Source: Actinomycetota bacterium
Lineage (GTDB): Bacteria > Actinomycetota > Thermoleophilia > Solirubrobacterales > Solirubrobacteraceae
Length of the DNA stretch: 5,551 nucleotides
Assembly: GCA_009699565.1 (NCBI GenBank)
Contig: WLNX01000122.1
Span: 1-5,551 of the forward strand
Direction of reading: 5' to 3'
Below, in pieces: positions 4,719 to 5,551 of this stretch. The translations under genes and the position numbers were made by a program. Within the stretch, counting starts at the first letter, position 1, and every line of letters begins with the position of its first letter. The notes under the pieces were generated by a model that worked only from the letters and a program-made list of their open reading frames with translations, did not search any database and was not told the DNA's origin.

Positions 4719-5551
4719 TTACTTGCTCGATGACTTGTTCGTCCCGGTCATCCGGTAGGCGTACATGCTGGTGACGCTGTTGAGGAAGAGCAGCTTGCCG
4801 TCGGAAATAACGGGGTTGAACATTCCCTTGTCCACCGACCAAATCTTCTTGCCGCTGCGAACACCAAAAGCAGTTGTCCGCTTCTCCAGGCTCGAGACAA
4901 ACACAAGGTCACCGATGATCTGGATGCCGCCCGAGACCCTGCCGGAAGCCGGACGGGTCCATCTCACCGCTCCATTCTTCGCGTTGAGCGCGTAGAGCTT
5001 TCCGTCGTAGGAGCCGATGTAGACGGTCGGGCCGAGCTTGGGGATATCTGCAACAGCCGCCGACGAGTAGACATAGCCGCCGGTTCCCTTGCGCCAAGCA
5101 AGTGCGCCATTGCTGGTCGCGAACGAGTAGACGCTGCTGTTGGTGTTGCCGATGTACACGCGACCGAAAGCAACGCTGGCCGTGCCATAGAATTGCCCGT
5201 CCCCGAGGCCCAAGGCTCCGCCTCCTCCGGAAACCCAGCGCGAACGGCCTGTCTTTGCGTCGATTCCGTGGACGTGTCCGTTGTAGTCGCCGAAGAAAAG
5301 TTTGCCGTTTGCGTACGCAAGACCACCCTTCACTGCGCCTCCGGCCTTGTAGGTCCAGACGACACTCCCGTCTTTTGCTCTGAGCGCATATACCGTGCCG
5401 TTCTCACTGCCGAAGTAGACGATGCCTCTGCGAATTAGCGGCGAGCTTTCGGTCCTGCTCGGGAGCGCACGCGACCAGAGAATCTTCTTGCGGGCCGGGT
5501 CGACCGCCACAATCTTGCCGGAGTTCTTGCCCTTGCGCGAGACGAGGATCA
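4719..5551 (-). CDS. PQQ-like beta-propeller repeat protein (5' end cut by window)
   Basis: The frame is open to the window end, so the N-terminus, including any signal peptide, is missing; 276 residues are visible. The GTG at 5510 is probably an internal Val, because the coding pattern (ILVSRKGKNSGKI) continues upstream of it. The protein is built of about 40-residue repeats of the type VYFGSENGTVYALRAKDGSV-VW: a hydrophobic strand, G-S/D-x-x-G-x-x-YAL-x-A-x-x-G, then Trp. Six such Trp residues fall at visible positions 25, 65, 105, 152, 197 and 237, spaced 40 to 47 apart, marking about six blades of a PQQ-like propeller (PF13360/PF01011 type, also seen in BamB). The tail after 265 is Ser/Lys/Thr rich. 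Such proteins are often exported and serve as scaffolds or quinoprotein dehydrogenases. No dehydrogenase active-site motif is visible, so no enzyme activity is claimed. It converges with murA, 4 bp between stop codons. Confidence 0.85.
   Translation of the reverse strand, partial: ILVSRKGKNSGKIVAVDPARKKILWSRALPSRTESSPLIRRGIVYFGSENGTVYALRAKDGSVVWTYKAGGAVKGGLAYANGKLFFGDYNGHVHGIDAKTGRSRWVSGGGGALGLGDGQFYGTASVAFGRVYIGNTNSSVYSFATSNGALAWRKGTGGYVYSSAAVADIPKLGPTVYIGSYDGKLYALNAKNGAVRWTRPASGRVSGGIQIIGDLVFVSSLEKRTTAFGVRSGKKIWSVDKGMFNPVISDGKLLFLNSVTSMYAYRMTGTNKSSSK

Noticed and set aside
5508..5510. GTG as the start of the beta-propeller gene
   Set aside because: The frame stays open and protein-like to the window end, and the repeat pattern suggests the protein continues upstream.

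Overview
This is a high-GC bacterial chromosomal segment made of conserved housekeeping genes. The protein styles are a HisA reading SRFVVSDIERDGT, a MurA with Asp in place of the catalytic Cys, and an actinobacterial-type DUF389 membrane protein. Together with strong G/C at third codon positions and a GTG start, they suggest Actinomycetota. A deep lineage such as Thermoleophilia/Solirubrobacterales is my best guess, but it is inference only. No rRNA, tRNA, CRISPR, insertion sequence or phage gene was seen.

Layout. (1) Positions 1-1381, plus strand: the 3' part of hisA, then a complete hisF overlapping it by 11 nt. (2) 1378-2034, minus strand: a complete hisI-hisE fusion (hisIE), convergent with hisF; the two stop codons overlap in the four bases CTAA. 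(3) 2035-2367: a 333-bp intergenic region. It holds a plausible plus-strand promoter (TTGACT-18-TAAGGT) whose spacer contains a perfect 12-bp palindrome, GAACATATGTTC, resembling a Gram-positive/actinobacterial LexA (SOS) box. It also holds a small hairpin and an open frame with coding-like composition but no start. (4) 2368-3318, plus strand: a DUF389 integral membrane protein with a GTG start and a good ribosome binding site. (5) 3407-4714, plus strand: murA, complete, with the fosfomycin-insensitive Asp form of the active site. (6) 4719-5551, minus strand: a PQQ-like beta-propeller repeat protein cut by the window end and convergent with murA across only 4 bp.

How the genes work together. 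HisIE carries out the pyrophosphohydrolase and cyclohydrolase steps that make ProFAR. HisA isomerises ProFAR to PRFAR, and HisF (with HisH, not in the window) cyclises PRFAR to imidazole glycerol phosphate plus AICAR. The window therefore holds four consecutive histidine activities, split over two convergent transcripts. MurA starts peptidoglycan precursor synthesis and has no metabolic link to the histidine genes. The roles of the DUF389 protein and the beta-propeller protein cannot be settled from sequence.

The points most worth a second look are the Asp118 MurA, the LexA-like palindrome inside a promoter upstream of the DUF389 gene, and the inverted hisIE. I found no convincing evidence of an entirely new multi-gene system.
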